This document shows positions 17,136 through 25,911 of a stretch of 36,257 nt of DNA, one piece after another. This DNA comes from Rhodospirillales bacterium (lineage in GTDB: Bacteria; Pseudomonadota; Alphaproteobacteria; Rhodospirillales; Casp-alpha2): contig JAJFII010000082.1 in the NCBI GenBank assembly GCA_021775095.1, forward strand, positions 1 to 36,257, in the 5' to 3' direction. Numbering within the stretch: the first letter of the stretch is position 1; each line of letters begins with the position of its first letter. Under the pieces are notes generated by a model that saw only the letters and a list, made by a program, of their open reading frames with translations, was not told the origin of the DNA and ran no database searches. Position numbers and translations under genes: made by a program.

Positions 17136-17704
17136 TCCGCACTCCCCCGCTCATTCTTAATATCCTCACCTTCAAATTCAGCCGCTTTTTTCGACCAAAG
17201 ATACACATATGCAGCACCGGACCAAATGGTCGTTAGGGCAACGATAAATGTTAACCATTCGACCCCGCCATCGGCCTCAAACCCATACCCTTCAATTCCC
17301 AGAATTCCGACCACTAGAACCAACTGAACGGCCGTATTTACCTTACTGATTTTCAGTGGCGACATGGTTAAGGAGTGGGTGAAGGTATGAAACAGAAGGG
17401 CACCGCCAACGATCAATAAATCGCGAAAAACCACAAGAATGGTAAGCCAGATGGCAATATATCCCTGGTGTCCAAGCGTAACAAACAGACAAACGAGCAA
17501 GGCCTTATCGGCGATGGGATCGAGGAAGGTACCCAGTTCGGTGACCAAATTAAACCGTTTGGCAATAATCCCGTCCAGAGCATCGCTCAACCCGGCTGCC
17601 ATGGTAACCCAAAAGGCCGCAAGCAGACTGTTATCGACGATCAGCCAGACAATAAGCGGCACGCTAAAGATCCGGGCAAAAGTAATGAGATTAGGTAAAT
17701 TCAA
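17132..17704 (-). CDS. CDP-alcohol phosphatidyltransferase (PgsA-like)
   Basis: A 190-residue membrane enzyme starting at TTG (17702-17704), with the N-terminus MNLPNLITFARI typical of phosphatidylglycerophosphate synthases. The CDP-alcohol transferase motif is present: DGIIAKR, then a Gly in LGTFLDP and the final Asp in IADK. Here the usual DG-x-x-A-R has a Lys inserted as A-K-R, which is seen in several family members. It would join CDP-diacylglycerol to an alcohol, probably glycerol-3-phosphate. A cardiolipin-synthase-type role cannot be excluded, so I give no symbol. It begins ten bases after the DUF2066 gene stop and overlaps perM. Confidence 0.86.
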   Translation of the reverse strand: MNLPNLITFARIFSVPLIVWLIVDNSLLAAFWVTMAAGLSDALDGIIAKRFNLVTELGTFLDPIADKALLVCLFVTLGHQGYIAIWLTILVVFRDLLIVGGALLFHTFTHSLTMSPLKISKVNTAVQLVLVVGILGIEGYGFEADGGVEWLTFIVALTTIWSGAAYVYLWSKKAAEFEGEDIKNERGSAE

Positions 17705-17714
17705 AATCTACCAC

Positions 17715-18851
17715 TCATGGCTTTCCGGAACCAACCAGATCACTGAGATAGATGACCCATTCGCCATCTTCCTGAACCATTGTGAGATCCGCCTGGCCGA
17801 GGGAAATCCGCAGTTGCTCAGACTCGCCCACATAATGCAGGTTTACACGGGCTTCATCCAAGGATAACAAAACCAGTTCGGTCCGGCGTACCAAAGCGAC
17901 ACCTTTTAACCGATCCTGGACCTTTAACCAGTCCCGAATACCGGTAATAGGGATGACGACGGCGGCGATGTTTGGGCGGTCCAGTTTCAGAAGATTTGTT
18001 TCCTTCCATTGATTTTCAATGTGGTCGCCGACTTCATAGGCTGCCCTGGTCAACAACTGCGCAACGGTTTCCTGTTCCCCCTGACGGTAAATCAATTCCT
18101 CCGTTACCGGTTCAGGATCATTGCCATAACGGGTCACAAGCACCTCAAGTCGTTGCCGGGCGACGGCTGCATCCAAACCCAATTGGGCATAAGCGACAAT
18201 TACTGCTCCCGTTTGATACCGGTCGGCGATCGCCTGCAACCGTTCCCGGTCGCCTTGGACGGCCTGTTCAGGGCCAATGGAAGCCACATCCGCCAAGTCT
18301 CCCGCCGGTCGTTTCAAGGGCACAAGGCCCTCGAACTCAACGACATTTGTCCAGGCTTGCCGCCAGGGATTGGGGTCATCCCACAGAGCAATCGCCCCCG
18401 CCGTTTGAAAAACCGGCAGGACCAAAACCGGTTTGCTCTGGGTTTCCGCAAATTCCAAGTTAAAATCCTTCAACAAGTCTCGGATTTTTTTGCGGTTGAA
18501 CCGGTAACTGAGACGGGCCAGATATCGTTTTGATGCCGTTTTTTCATCTGCGACACCAAAATCCCGCACGAAACCAGATATTTCTTCCTGTTCGAGGCGC
18601 GGCAGGCGAGGCCGGTCCCGAATTAAGGTCAGCCGATGCAACAGCCGCTGAAACGCTTCGTTTGAGCCCTGTTCCAGGGCTTTTTTGCGCGCCAATGTCG
18701 CCGATTCATCGGTCACGTCAACAACGACATTGCGAATTTCAAATACATCGGCGACGGCTCTCTTTGGACCTTCGGCGCCGATAATCACAATGACGCCGAC
18801 AAAAAGGGCCATTATTCGCGGGTAATTTCGTAAAGTTGGAATATCGATCAT
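17715..18851 (-). CDS. DUF2066 protein, exported, unknown function
   Basis: A 378-residue protein with a hydrophobic N-terminal segment (about 12-28) that looks like a signal peptide or anchor, followed by a mature domain starting DVFEIRNVVVDVTDES. The RYLARLSYRFNRKKIRDLL block and the PVLVLPVF strand match the DUF2066 family, which has no assigned function. It is the first gene of the minus-strand block leading into pgsA-like, perM and hdaA, and is divergent from purM. This neighbourhood is commonly kept in alphaproteobacteria, so membrane-associated housekeeping is likely. A shorter start at Met14 would still keep the hydrophobic segment. Confidence 0.82.
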   Translation of the reverse strand: MIDIPTLRNYPRIMALFVGVIVIIGAEGPKRAVADVFEIRNVVVDVTDESATLARKKALEQGSNEAFQRLLHRLTLIRDRPRLPRLEQEEISGFVRDFGVADEKTASKRYLARLSYRFNRKKIRDLLKDFNLEFAETQSKPVLVLPVFQTAGAIALWDDPNPWRQAWTNVVEFEGLVPLKRPAGDLADVASIGPEQAVQGDRERLQAIADRYQTGAVIVAYAQLGLDAAVARQRLEVLVTRYGNDPEPVTEELIYRQGEQETVAQLLTRAAYEVGDHIENQWKETNLLKLDRPNIAAVVIPITGIRDWLKVQDRLKGVALVRRTELVLLSLDEARVNLHYVGESEQLRISLGQADLTMVQEDGEWVIYLSDLVGSGKP

Positions 18852-18927
18852 TGCAAACCGTTTCTAACCCTCTATTTTGCACTGCGTCGGGCCCATAGGT
18901 TAGCACAGGTCACCGGAGGAAAAACCC

Positions 18928-20016
18928 ATTAGCAACGAAAATCAACAAATCACCGCGCCACTCAGTTACAAAAATTCCGGCGTCGATATTGACGCCGGCA
19001 ACGATTTGGTTGAAGGGATCAAATCCCTGGCGGCATCGACCAATCGGCCAGGGGTTTCGTCGGGACTCGGCGGTTTTGGCGCCCTTTTCGACCTCAAAGC
19101 AGCGGGTTACAAGGACCCTATTCTGGTTTCCGGCACGGATGGCGTCGGCACCAAACTGATGGTCGCCACCGCAGCAGACATCCACCATACCATTGGCGTC
19201 GATTTGGTCGCCATGTGTGCCAATGACTTGATTGTCCAGGGTGCCGAACCGCTGCTGTTTCTCGATTATTTTGCAACCGGAAAATTGGACGTAGCGGCAG
19301 GCCGTGACATCATCAAAGGCATCGCCGAAGGGTGTCGGCAAGCGGGTTGCGCATTGATCGGCGGGGAAACCGCAGAGATGCCGGGCATGTATGCGCCCGG
19401 CGACTATGATCTTGCGGGATTTTGCGTCGGGGCTGTCGAGCGTGATCACCTTTTGACCGGTGAAATGGTGCAAGCGGGAGATCTTGTTTTTGGTCTCGCC
19501 TCATCCGGTTTGCATTCCAACGGTTTTTCCCTGGTCCGCAAGGTCGTTGAACAGGCGGATATAGGGTATCAGGCTCCGGCTCCTTTTGCCCCGGCGCAAA
19601 CATTGGGCGAGGCCCTGCTGACGCCAACACGCATGTATGTAAAAAGTTGCCTGGCGGCAATTGGCAGCGGTGGAATTCATGCCCTGGCACACATTACAGG
19701 TGGCGGACTGAGCGAAAATATACCGCGGGTTTTGCCAGCGGGACTGGGGGTTACCCTCGATGCCGAACACTGGCACGTTCCTCCGGTTTTTAAATGGATG
19801 GTTGAGGTCGGTGGCATGTCCTCCGACGAAATGTACCGGACCTTTAACTGCGGCATTGGCATGGTTTGCATTATTTCCGCTGATCGCGCCGATGCCCTAC
19901 GTCAGGTTTTCGAAACCCATGGCGAACAGGTATTTCAGATTGGTACCGTGGTTCCCGCATCGACGCCGGCGGCATCCGTGCATATCTTAAACTCGGCGTC
20001 GCCATGGCGGGACTAA
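18928..20016 (+). CDS. purM: Phosphoribosylformylglycinamidine cyclo-ligase, apparent ATT start
   Basis: AIR synthase, the fifth step of purine synthesis. The conserved N-terminal block [21 protein letters not shown] must be part of the protein, yet between the in-frame stop at 18901-18903 and the TTG at 19006 there is no ATG, GTG, TTG or CTG codon. The sequence has a strong GGAGG (18915-18919) eight bases before an in-frame ATT at 18928, which would give [16 protein letters not shown] and 362 residues, the usual family length. Later motifs are standard: [35 protein letters not shown] and [16 protein letters not shown]. The last 13 bases overlap purN. The ATT could be a true rare start or a single-base error or mutation of ATG. 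Confidence 0.93.
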   Translation: MSNENQQITAPLSYKNSGVDIDAGNDLVEGIKSLAASTNRPGVSSGLGGFGALFDLKAAGYKDPILVSGTDGVGTKLMVATAADIHHTIGVDLVAMCANDLIVQGAEPLLFLDYFATGKLDVAAGRDIIKGIAEGCRQAGCALIGGETAEMPGMYAPGDYDLAGFCVGAVERDHLLTGEMVQAGDLVFGLASSGLHSNGFSLVRKVVEQADIGYQAPAPFAPAQTLGEALLTPTRMYVKSCLAAIGSGGIHALAHITGGGLSENIPRVLPAGLGVTLDAEHWHVPPVFKWMVEVGGMSSDEMYRTFNCGIGMVCIISADRADALRQVFETHGEQVFQIGTVVPASTPAASVHILNSASPWRD

Positions 20017-20660
20017 GGCTCTGTGTGCCCATATCCGGGCGCGGCAGCAACCTCGGAGCGCTGATTGCTGCCTGCGCCGACCCGCAGTTTCCGGCCCGTA
20101 TTGAACTGGTCATTTCCAACAAAGCGTCAGCTGCCGGGCTGGCGCTGGCAGAACGTGCTGGGATTCCGACCCGGGTTTTTGATCACCGGGCCTACAGCAA
20201 ACGATCCGACTTCGACCGTGAGATGACACGAGTCATGGAAGACATGCAGATTGAGTTGATTTGTCTGGCCGGTTTTATGCGGCTTTTGTCCGATGAGTTT
20301 TGTGATCACTGGCGCGACCGGATGATCAACATCCATCCGTCCCTGTTGCCATCGTTTAAAGGCCTGGATGTGCAGCAAGCCGCCATTGACGCCGGGGTTC
20401 GGTTTTCCGGTTGTACGGTGCACTACGTGCGCAAGGAAATGGACACAGGTCCCATCGTTGTGCAGGCCGCAGTACCCGTACGGACTGCCGACACGGCCGA
20501 AACCCTGGCCCAGCGGATTTTGGTAGAAGAGCACAAAATTTACCCTCAAGCCGTGCGTTTGATCGCTGAAGGACAGGTACACATACGCGGTGAACGGGCC
20601 ATACTCATCGACCATAAAATGCCCGCCAACGCCCTTATAAATCCTTTGCCGAATGGCTGA
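20004..20660 (+). CDS. purN: Phosphoribosylglycinamide formyltransferase
   Basis: A 218-residue folate-dependent GAR transformylase, the third step of purine synthesis. The GRGSNL phosphate loop (12-17) is present. The catalytic residues are all there: Asn109 and His111 in [13 protein letters not shown], and Asp147 in EMDTGP. It starts at an ATG inside the last 13 bases of purM, and its stop overlaps the following GNAT gene by eight bases. The C-terminal tail of about 20 residues past the fold is slightly longer than in E. coli PurN. Confidence 0.95.
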   Translation: MAGLRLCVPISGRGSNLGALIAACADPQFPARIELVISNKASAAGLALAERAGIPTRVFDHRAYSKRSDFDREMTRVMEDMQIELICLAGFMRLLSDEFCDHWRDRMINIHPSLLPSFKGLDVQQAAIDAGVRFSGCTVHYVRKEMDTGPIVVQAAVPVRTADTAETLAQRILVEEHKIYPQAVRLIAEGQVHIRGERAILIDHKMPANALINPLPNG

Positions 20661-21180
20661 TGAGCTGAACATTCGACGGTTCGCCGAAACCGATGCCGAA
20701 CCGGTGAAAAGGCTTTTTATCACCGTAAATCGCGGCCTTGCGCCGGCCCATTTAAAGGCGGTATTTGAAAGTTATATCAGCCAATCCCTGAGGCAGGAAA
20801 TCGACTGTATATCGGATTATTACGACCGCCATGGGGGCAGATTTTGGATTGCCGAATTCGGCGCGGTCCTGGTTGCAATGATGGGGCTGGAACGGCACGG
20901 TAAAAACGCCATGGAATTGCGCCGCATGTACGTTGATCCGGTGGCCCGGCGCCAGGGAATTGCTAAAAAAATGTTGAGCTTTGCCGAACACCAAAGCCGT
21001 TTATGTGGTGCGGCCTATTTGTATTTAAGCACGTCGGAGATGCAACAGGCTGCCCTGTCGCTGTACAAATCTAATGGCTATGAATTGCTGTGCGAAGACA
21101 TCGCCAATGATGCCTCTAACAAAACCATTGGCGCAGGCATACGTCGGTATTATTTCAAAAAATCCCTCGCCTCGTCCTGA
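20653..21180 (+). CDS. GNAT-family N-acetyltransferase
   Basis: A 175-residue acetyltransferase. The acetyl-CoA binding motif A is RRMYVDPVARRQGIAKKML (about 95-113), where Arg-Arg-Gln-Gly-Ile-Ala stands for the usual R/Q-x-x-G-x-G/A. The C-terminal ALSLYKSNGYE block is the typical GNAT strand-helix end. The substrate is unknown: amines or protein N-termini are typical. The ATG overlaps the purN stop by eight bases, so it is the third gene of the purMN transcript. It may acetylate something unrelated to purines. The stop is 16 bases from that of the convergent MFS gene. Confidence 0.85.
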   Translation: MADELNIRRFAETDAEPVKRLFITVNRGLAPAHLKAVFESYISQSLRQEIDCISDYYDRHGGRFWIAEFGAVLVAMMGLERHGKNAMELRRMYVDPVARRQGIAKKMLSFAEHQSRLCGAAYLYLSTSEMQQAALSLYKSNGYELLCEDIANDASNKTIGAGIRRYYFKKSLASS

Positions 21181-21196
21181 GCCATGGGATCTCGCT

Positions 21197-22351
21197 TCAT
21201 TTTTTTCGATATTCCGGATCCAATGAATAAACGGTAAACCAGCTGACAACGACCATCGGTATACAAATCCCAAAGGACATCCGTATTCCCAGATGCTCGG
21301 CCACCAACCCCAGCAGCGGCGGTGCCACCAAAAATGTAATAAACGAGAGTTGCGCCAGTGCAGCAACATTTGTCGCTGCAGGGCGATCGGTTCGTTGCGC
21401 GGCGGCAGACATGGCCAGAGGAAACAACGCGCTGGAACCCATACCAAGCAGCCCAAAACCAAGCAACGCCATGTATCCATCAACGGAAAATGTCACAGCC
21501 AGAACACCGACACCAAGGACTGCGATCAAGGTTCGGGCAACTCGAATTGCGCCGTAGCTGTCGACCAGGCGGTCGGCAAAATATCGGGTGACGGCCTGGG
21601 TCAATGCGCCGATGGCAAAAGCTAAGGTATTGACCGACGGGGCGAGGTCATGGGTGTCTCTCATAAAAATCACCGACCAGTCTGCCCCGGCACCTTCAAG
21701 CAGCATCGCCGACAAAGTAAACGCGACAATCATCAATATGGGGCCTGTTGGGCGAACAAATTTTGGTCGATCGCCTTCTTCACTGACCCGCGCCGGCGCC
21801 GGATTGAAATTACGAAACACCAGATACATAGCACCGGTTGTGACAGCGGTCATGCCCCACAGGTGTGTCGTTGGATCAATACCAAAGGGAACCACGACAA
21901 AACTGGTGATCCCCGCCGCAAAGAATCCGAAACTCCAAAAGGCATGTGACCGGTTCATGATCCGCCGCCCGACCAGATGTTCGGTTCGGTCGGCCTCCAG
22001 ATTGATCATGATTTCCAAAGCGCCAATGGCCAGTCCTGCGCCAACCAGACTTATAAAAAACAGGGTCGGATTTGGTGCCATAGTCGCCGCCACTTCGGCA
22101 ACTCCCAACAGGGGTATGCATAGCATCAGCGCCCGCCGGTATCCGATCTGCTCGAGCAAAGGTCCACTAAACATCAAAGAAATCTGGGTCCCCAGGGCAC
22201 CGCCCATCAATGCCATACCCAGGGTGCCCTCGCTGATTGCCATCTGCAATTGCAGATCGCCCAACCGTGGAAAAATCGCCCCCAGGATCGCCGCATAAAT
22301 GAAAAACCCCGCATACACACGATGCTGGGGAGATAAGGAAGATTGAACCAT
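21197..22351 (-). CDS. MFS transporter
   Basis: A 384-residue major-facilitator protein with about twelve hydrophobic segments. The inter-helix loop motif after segment 2 reads SGPLLEQIGYRRAL, a divergent form of the MFS motif A. A short charged central loop (about residues 190-205, SEEGDRPKF) separates the two halves. The length and the FGLLGMGSSALFPLAMSAAA stretch suggest the FucP/YbjJ-type sugar-like MFS group, but the substrate is not determinable. The start ATG has no strong ribosome site. It is convergent with the GNAT gene and divergent from the DmdA-like gene; the spacer contains a GC-rich hairpin (22393-22407). Confidence 0.85.
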   Translation of the reverse strand: MVQSSLSPQHRVYAGFFIYAAILGAIFPRLGDLQLQMAISEGTLGMALMGGALGTQISLMFSGPLLEQIGYRRALMLCIPLLGVAEVAATMAPNPTLFFISLVGAGLAIGALEIMINLEADRTEHLVGRRIMNRSHAFWSFGFFAAGITSFVVVPFGIDPTTHLWGMTAVTTGAMYLVFRNFNPAPARVSEEGDRPKFVRPTGPILMIVAFTLSAMLLEGAGADWSVIFMRDTHDLAPSVNTLAFAIGALTQAVTRYFADRLVDSYGAIRVARTLIAVLGVGVLAVTFSVDGYMALLGFGLLGMGSSALFPLAMSAAAQRTDRPAATNVAALAQLSFITFLVAPPLLGLVAEHLGIRMSFGICIPMVVVSWFTVYSLDPEYRKK

Positions 22352-22392
22352 TAGAAAACCCGCAAATGCTGTTTGATCCTATCCTATAGAAA

Positions 22393-22407
22393 GCCCGGGC
22401 CCCGGGC
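22393..22407. other. GC-rich palindrome between divergent genes
   Basis: GCCCGG (22393-22398) pairs with CCGGGC (22402-22407) across three bases, 42 bases before the MFS start. It could be an operator or a leader hairpin. No T-tract follows. Confidence 0.35.
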
Positions 22408-22569
22408 ACAAGAGCGGTGAGCGTTCGCCGACAAATACCAGGGGTTTTAACGAACGGTACGCAGTCTCATCTCAGCAATGATTTACCGATGGCCGACGAA
22501 TCAGACTATCTTTGCGGAAAAAAGCAGTGTTAACTCCTGCGTCACACGTGGAAGAGCTATAGGGACCGC

Positions 22570-22600
22570 TGCGGGAAGCGACGCCAAGGCCCCTTCCGCA
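22570..22600 (+). promoter_or_regulatory. Leader hairpin upstream of the DmdA-like gene
   Basis: TGCGG-AAG (22570-22578, one bulged G) pairs with CTTCCGCA (22593-22600) around a loop that contains a smaller GCC/GGC helix. It ends 31 bases before the TTG start at 22632. It could influence translation or be an attenuator half. It does not match a riboswitch that I can name with confidence. Confidence 0.35.
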
Positions 22601-22631
22601 AACACGTTTTTCATGGATAAGGATCACGAAT

Positions 22632-23741
22632 TTGGACGCTCCGTTGCTTTCGGTTTCCCGGAGGACCCGACAAACCGCTTTTTCAAACCGGGTCAAGGCC
22701 TGCGGGGTCAAGGCCTATAGTGTTTACAATCACATGTTATTGCCGACGGTATTTGACTCCCTTGAAGCGGACTATCACCACCTTAAAAAACAGGTGCAAA
22801 TTTGGGACGTCTCGTGCCAGCGCCTGATCGAAATTTGCGGCCCCGACTCGGCCCGGCTTATCCAAATGCTCACGCCGCGCGATCTTACCCATATGGCTTC
22901 GGGTCAATGTTATTATACGCCCATGGTCGATGAAACCGGCGGCATGCTGAATGATCCGGTTACCCTAAAACGGGCGGAGGACCGGTATTGGATCTGCGTC
23001 GCCGACAGTGATTTGCTGTTCTGGGTCAAGGGACTGGCCTACGGCTTAAGGCTTGAGGTCGATGTCAATGAACCCGATGTCTCGCCGCTCGCTATTCAAG
23101 GGCCAAAAGCCGATGAATTGGTCGCCCGAATATTTGGCCCGTCAAGCCGAGACATTCGGTTTTTTCGTTATGCGGTATTACCCTTTGAAGGGCGGGATTT
23201 GGTGATCGCCCGATCCGGTTATTCCAAACAGGGGGGGTTCGAAATTTATGTCGACGGATCTGACTTGGGCGAACCCATTTGGGACGCCTTTATGGCCGCC
23301 GGCCAGGACCTAGACGTGCGAGCTGGCGGACCCAATTTGATCGAGCGGGTTGAAGCCCGGTTTTTATCCTACGGCAACGATATGACCCGCGAAAACACCC
23401 CTCACGAATGTGGCCTGGGGAAGTTTTGCCAAACCCAAACCGCCATAGGCTGCGTCGGTCGGGACGCCCTGCTCCGGGTCGCGGTTGAAGGCCCGGTTCG
23501 ACAGATTCGCAGCCTTGCCATCGACGGCGATGCCTTACCACCGGGCACCCAACTGTGGCAGATCTATGGCAATGGCAAACGCGTTGGCCAGGTCTCCTCC
23601 GCCGTCTGGTCACCGGATTTCGAGACCAACGTCGCGATTGGCATGGTCCGGATGACCCATTGGGACGCCGGCACCCGCGTCGAAGTTGAGACCCCTGACG
23701 GCATGCGATCGGCGACCGTCCAGGAAACCCCGTTTTTCTAA
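22632..23741 (+). CDS. dmdA: DmdA-like aminomethyltransferase-fold protein (probable DMSP demethylase)
   Basis: A 369-residue protein of the GcvT fold. The TTG start at 22632 (AAGGA about nine bases upstream) gives an N-terminus LLSVSRRTRQTAFSNRV followed by GVKAYSVYNHMLLPTVF. The chain then runs through VDETGGMLNDPV, DSDLLFWVKGL, SGYSKQGGFEIYVDGSDLG, YGNDMTRENTPHECGLG and a C-terminal domain ending VETPDGMRSATVQ. From memory this pattern follows DMSP demethylase DmdA of marine alphaproteobacteria far more closely than glycine-cleavage GcvT. DmdA moves a methyl group from dimethylsulfoniopropionate to tetrahydrofolate, giving methylmercaptopropionate. dmdB and dmdC are not in the window. A DmdA paralogue with another methyl donor remains possible. 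Confidence 0.72.
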   Translation: MDAPLLSVSRRTRQTAFSNRVKACGVKAYSVYNHMLLPTVFDSLEADYHHLKKQVQIWDVSCQRLIEICGPDSARLIQMLTPRDLTHMASGQCYYTPMVDETGGMLNDPVTLKRAEDRYWICVADSDLLFWVKGLAYGLRLEVDVNEPDVSPLAIQGPKADELVARIFGPSSRDIRFFRYAVLPFEGRDLVIARSGYSKQGGFEIYVDGSDLGEPIWDAFMAAGQDLDVRAGGPNLIERVEARFLSYGNDMTRENTPHECGLGKFCQTQTAIGCVGRDALLRVAVEGPVRQIRSLAIDGDALPPGTQLWQIYGNGKRVGQVSSAVWSPDFETNVAIGMVRMTHWDAGTRVEVETPDGMRSATVQETPFF

Positions 23742-23796
23742 CCTGGAAATTGCCGCAACACGGATAGGGCCCGCCCCTGAGCGCCATCGGCATGCT

Positions 23797-23843
23797 GCCC
23801 CTTGTCACTCCATCGGGGCTGAAGTAGCCTGTGAACTTCAGCC
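23797..23843 (+). promoter_or_regulatory. Two mutually exclusive hairpins before the SDR gene
   Basis: GCCCC (23797-23801) can pair with GGGGC (23815-23819), and GGCTGAAG (23817-23824) can pair with CTTCAGCC (23836-23843). The two helices share 23817-23819, so only one can form at a time. The second lies 16 bases before the ATG at 23860, next to the ribosome site. Confidence 0.35.
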
Positions 23844-23859
23844 TTGGAAGGGAATTTGA

Positions 23860-24600
23860 ATGGCACTGATTGATTATAAAACGGCATTGGTAACCGGTGC
23901 CTCAAGTGGCATCGGTGAGGCCTGCGTTCACCGCTTAAGTAAACACGGCATACAGGTTTTTGCCAGCGCCAGGCGACAGGAAAAACTCGATGCCCTGGCC
24001 GCCGCAACCGGCTGCCAAGCCGTGCTCCTTGACGTCCGCGATAAAACTGCGATCTACGACCAACTGGAGGATTTGCAAGTCGATATCCTAATCAACAATG
24101 CCGGCCTGGGGCGCGGCTTCGAGGCTTTGTTTGAGGCCAATCCGGACGATATCGAAACAACCTTGCAAACCAATGTCATAGGTGCCGCCCATGTGATCCG
24201 CGCCGTTGGCAACGGTATGGTCAAACGCAACCGGGGACATATTGTCAACATTGGTTCGGTCGCCGGCCTTTACCCCATTAGTTCATCCGTTTACGGATCG
24301 AGCAAGGGTGCCATCCATTCCCTGTCGCAAAATTTACGCCTCGAGTTGCGCGGCACACGGGTTCGGGTGACGGAAATATGTCCGGGACGGGTTGCCACCA
24401 ACTTTTTTAATATTGCCGTTGATGACCCTGAAAAGAGCGCTAATGCGTTTGTCGGATTTGAAGCGTTGCAATCTGACGACATCGCCGACGCCGTTTTATA
24501 TGCCCTCGATACCCCGTGGCGGGTTAACATCGGAACCATTGAACTATCGCCCACGGAACAGACCTTTGGCGGTATGCAGATTACTCCTGCACCGGAATAA
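23860..24600 (+). CDS. Short-chain dehydrogenase/reductase
   Basis: A 246-residue classical SDR. The cofactor loop TGASSGIG spans 12-19, LINNAG 77-82, the structural Asn105 is in TNVIG, and the catalytic Ser133, Tyr145 and Lys149 lie in NIGSVAG and YGSSK. Ala-Arg-Arg at about 37-39 after the second strand suggests NADP(H) preference. The closest remembered relatives are YdfG-type 3-hydroxy acid/serine dehydrogenases, so a small hydroxy acid is a plausible substrate. A clear GGAAGGGA ribosome site precedes the ATG. It follows the DmdA-like gene by 118 bases on the same strand and overlaps the convergent MFS gene by 20 bases. Confidence 0.88.
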   Translation: MALIDYKTALVTGASSGIGEACVHRLSKHGIQVFASARRQEKLDALAAATGCQAVLLDVRDKTAIYDQLEDLQVDILINNAGLGRGFEALFEANPDDIETTLQTNVIGAAHVIRAVGNGMVKRNRGHIVNIGSVAGLYPISSSVYGSSKGAIHSLSQNLRLELRGTRVRVTEICPGRVATNFFNIAVDDPEKSANAFVGFEALQSDDIADAVLYALDTPWRVNIGTIELSPTEQTFGGMQITPAPE

Positions 24601-25846
24601 CGCTCGGGGGCCGGCGTTTGGCCATTTCCGGCCAATAGAGCCCGGCACAGACCATCAGCATTAAGCCGCTACTCGACATCAACAACACCGCTGTCGACGC
24701 CCCCAGTTGATTGGCAATGAAACCAACAGTCATGATGCCAATGGGCCCGAATCCGATACAGGTCGCCAGGACCCCCATGACCCGATTACGTTTTTCGATG
24801 GGCGTATCGGCAATGATCAGGGCCGATTGCATGGCGGCAAACCCGGAAAGTCCAAAACCACCAACGAACAGCAGAATAAAGGACGGGGTGAACGACGCCG
24901 ACAGGGAAAACAGGACAACGCAACAGATATACAAACTGGCGCCACCTAAATATATCTGGTGGAAACGGCTGTGTTTTGCGTAGAACGCGATAATCAGGGC
25001 GCCGAGCAGAGCGCCGCTGCCCTCTGCGGACATCAGAATACCCGTTGGGAAGGGCGATAAACCCAGGTCTTCCTTAGCGATAACCGGAACCATGGACATA
25101 AAGGAAAATCCGAATAAATTTAAAATGATTGTTATCGCCAGGGTCGCCATCACGGTCCGGCTGGAACGCACAAACCGAATGCCTTCAATCATGTTTTGCA
25201 GGATCGACGGCCGCCCCGCCGCAAGACGATGGGTCGAATAGTCAACGGACAACAAAACAAACCCCGCCGTAACATGCAGCGTTGCACCCAATATCAGGGT
25301 CCCTTCCAGGCCAAAGGATTCATATAAAAATCCACCGACAAAAGGACCCAATGCCCGGGTCGCATTATTGGTGCAGGTATCCAGTCCCATGGCTGCGGAG
25401 ATGCGGTCCATGCCGGCAATTTCGGCAACCATGGTGCGGCGCACGGTCATTTCCAGAGCCCAGTAGATACCGCTGATAAACACCCCAAGAGCCAGATGCC
25501 ACAACTCGAGAATCCCCGCTGTTGCCAGCCCGAACAGCATCAGATAAACACCACACAAAAGGAACAAAAATACCGATAACAGCTTTTTCCGATCAACGGT
25601 TTCGACATAGGCACCGGCGATGGCACCAAACAAAAACATCGGCAACATGCGCACAAACAGGGTCATGGCGACAATCAACGCCGAGCCGGTAACTTCCAGG
25701 ACATAGACACCAATTGCCAGCATGTCGAGCCAACGCATGGTTCCTGCGATGGCACCAACCAGCCATACCCGCCGGAAATTCGTATGGCCAAGCAGGGCAA
25801 GCGGCGCGGCGCGTTCTGAGGCAATCAATTCAGGCGTGTCAGACAA
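24581..25846 (-). CDS. MFS exporter (MFS_3/EntS-like)
   Basis: A 421-residue major-facilitator protein with about twelve hydrophobic segments. It opens with LGHTNFRRVWLVGAIAGTMRWLDMLAIG, and the cytoplasmic loop after segment 2-3 is GAYVETVDRKKLL, typical of the MFS_3 group that includes the enterobactin exporter EntS. Pumps of this group export siderophores or drugs; here the substrate is unknown. The best start is a TTG at 25844-25846, because the next in-frame Met (37) would remove the first membrane segment. The C-terminal 20 bases overlap the convergent SDR gene. Confidence 0.83.
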   Translation of the reverse strand: MSDTPELIASERAAPLALLGHTNFRRVWLVGAIAGTMRWLDMLAIGVYVLEVTGSALIVAMTLFVRMLPMFLFGAIAGAYVETVDRKKLLSVFLFLLCGVYLMLFGLATAGILELWHLALGVFISGIYWALEMTVRRTMVAEIAGMDRISAAMGLDTCTNNATRALGPFVGGFLYESFGLEGTLILGATLHVTAGFVLLSVDYSTHRLAAGRPSILQNMIEGIRFVRSSRTVMATLAITIILNLFGFSFMSMVPVIAKEDLGLSPFPTGILMSAEGSGALLGALIIAFYAKHSRFHQIYLGGASLYICCVVLFSLSASFTPSFILLFVGGFGLSGFAAMQSALIIADTPIEKRNRVMGVLATCIGFGPIGIMTVGFIANQLGASTAVLLMSSSGLMLMVCAGLYWPEMAKRRPPSVIPVQE

Positions 25847-25911
25847 GATCGGGTTCCGCTATTCGGCTTAAAACCAGAACCCTGTATACGCCTCCTCAGG
25901 GAATAGGCAAC

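Noticed and set aside
22541-22605. Glycine-riboswitch-like leader before the DmdA-like gene
   Set aside because: A few letters resemble the aptamer core, but the conserved GGAGAG and CCGAAGG pairing cannot be completed by hand; only the plain hairpin is reported.
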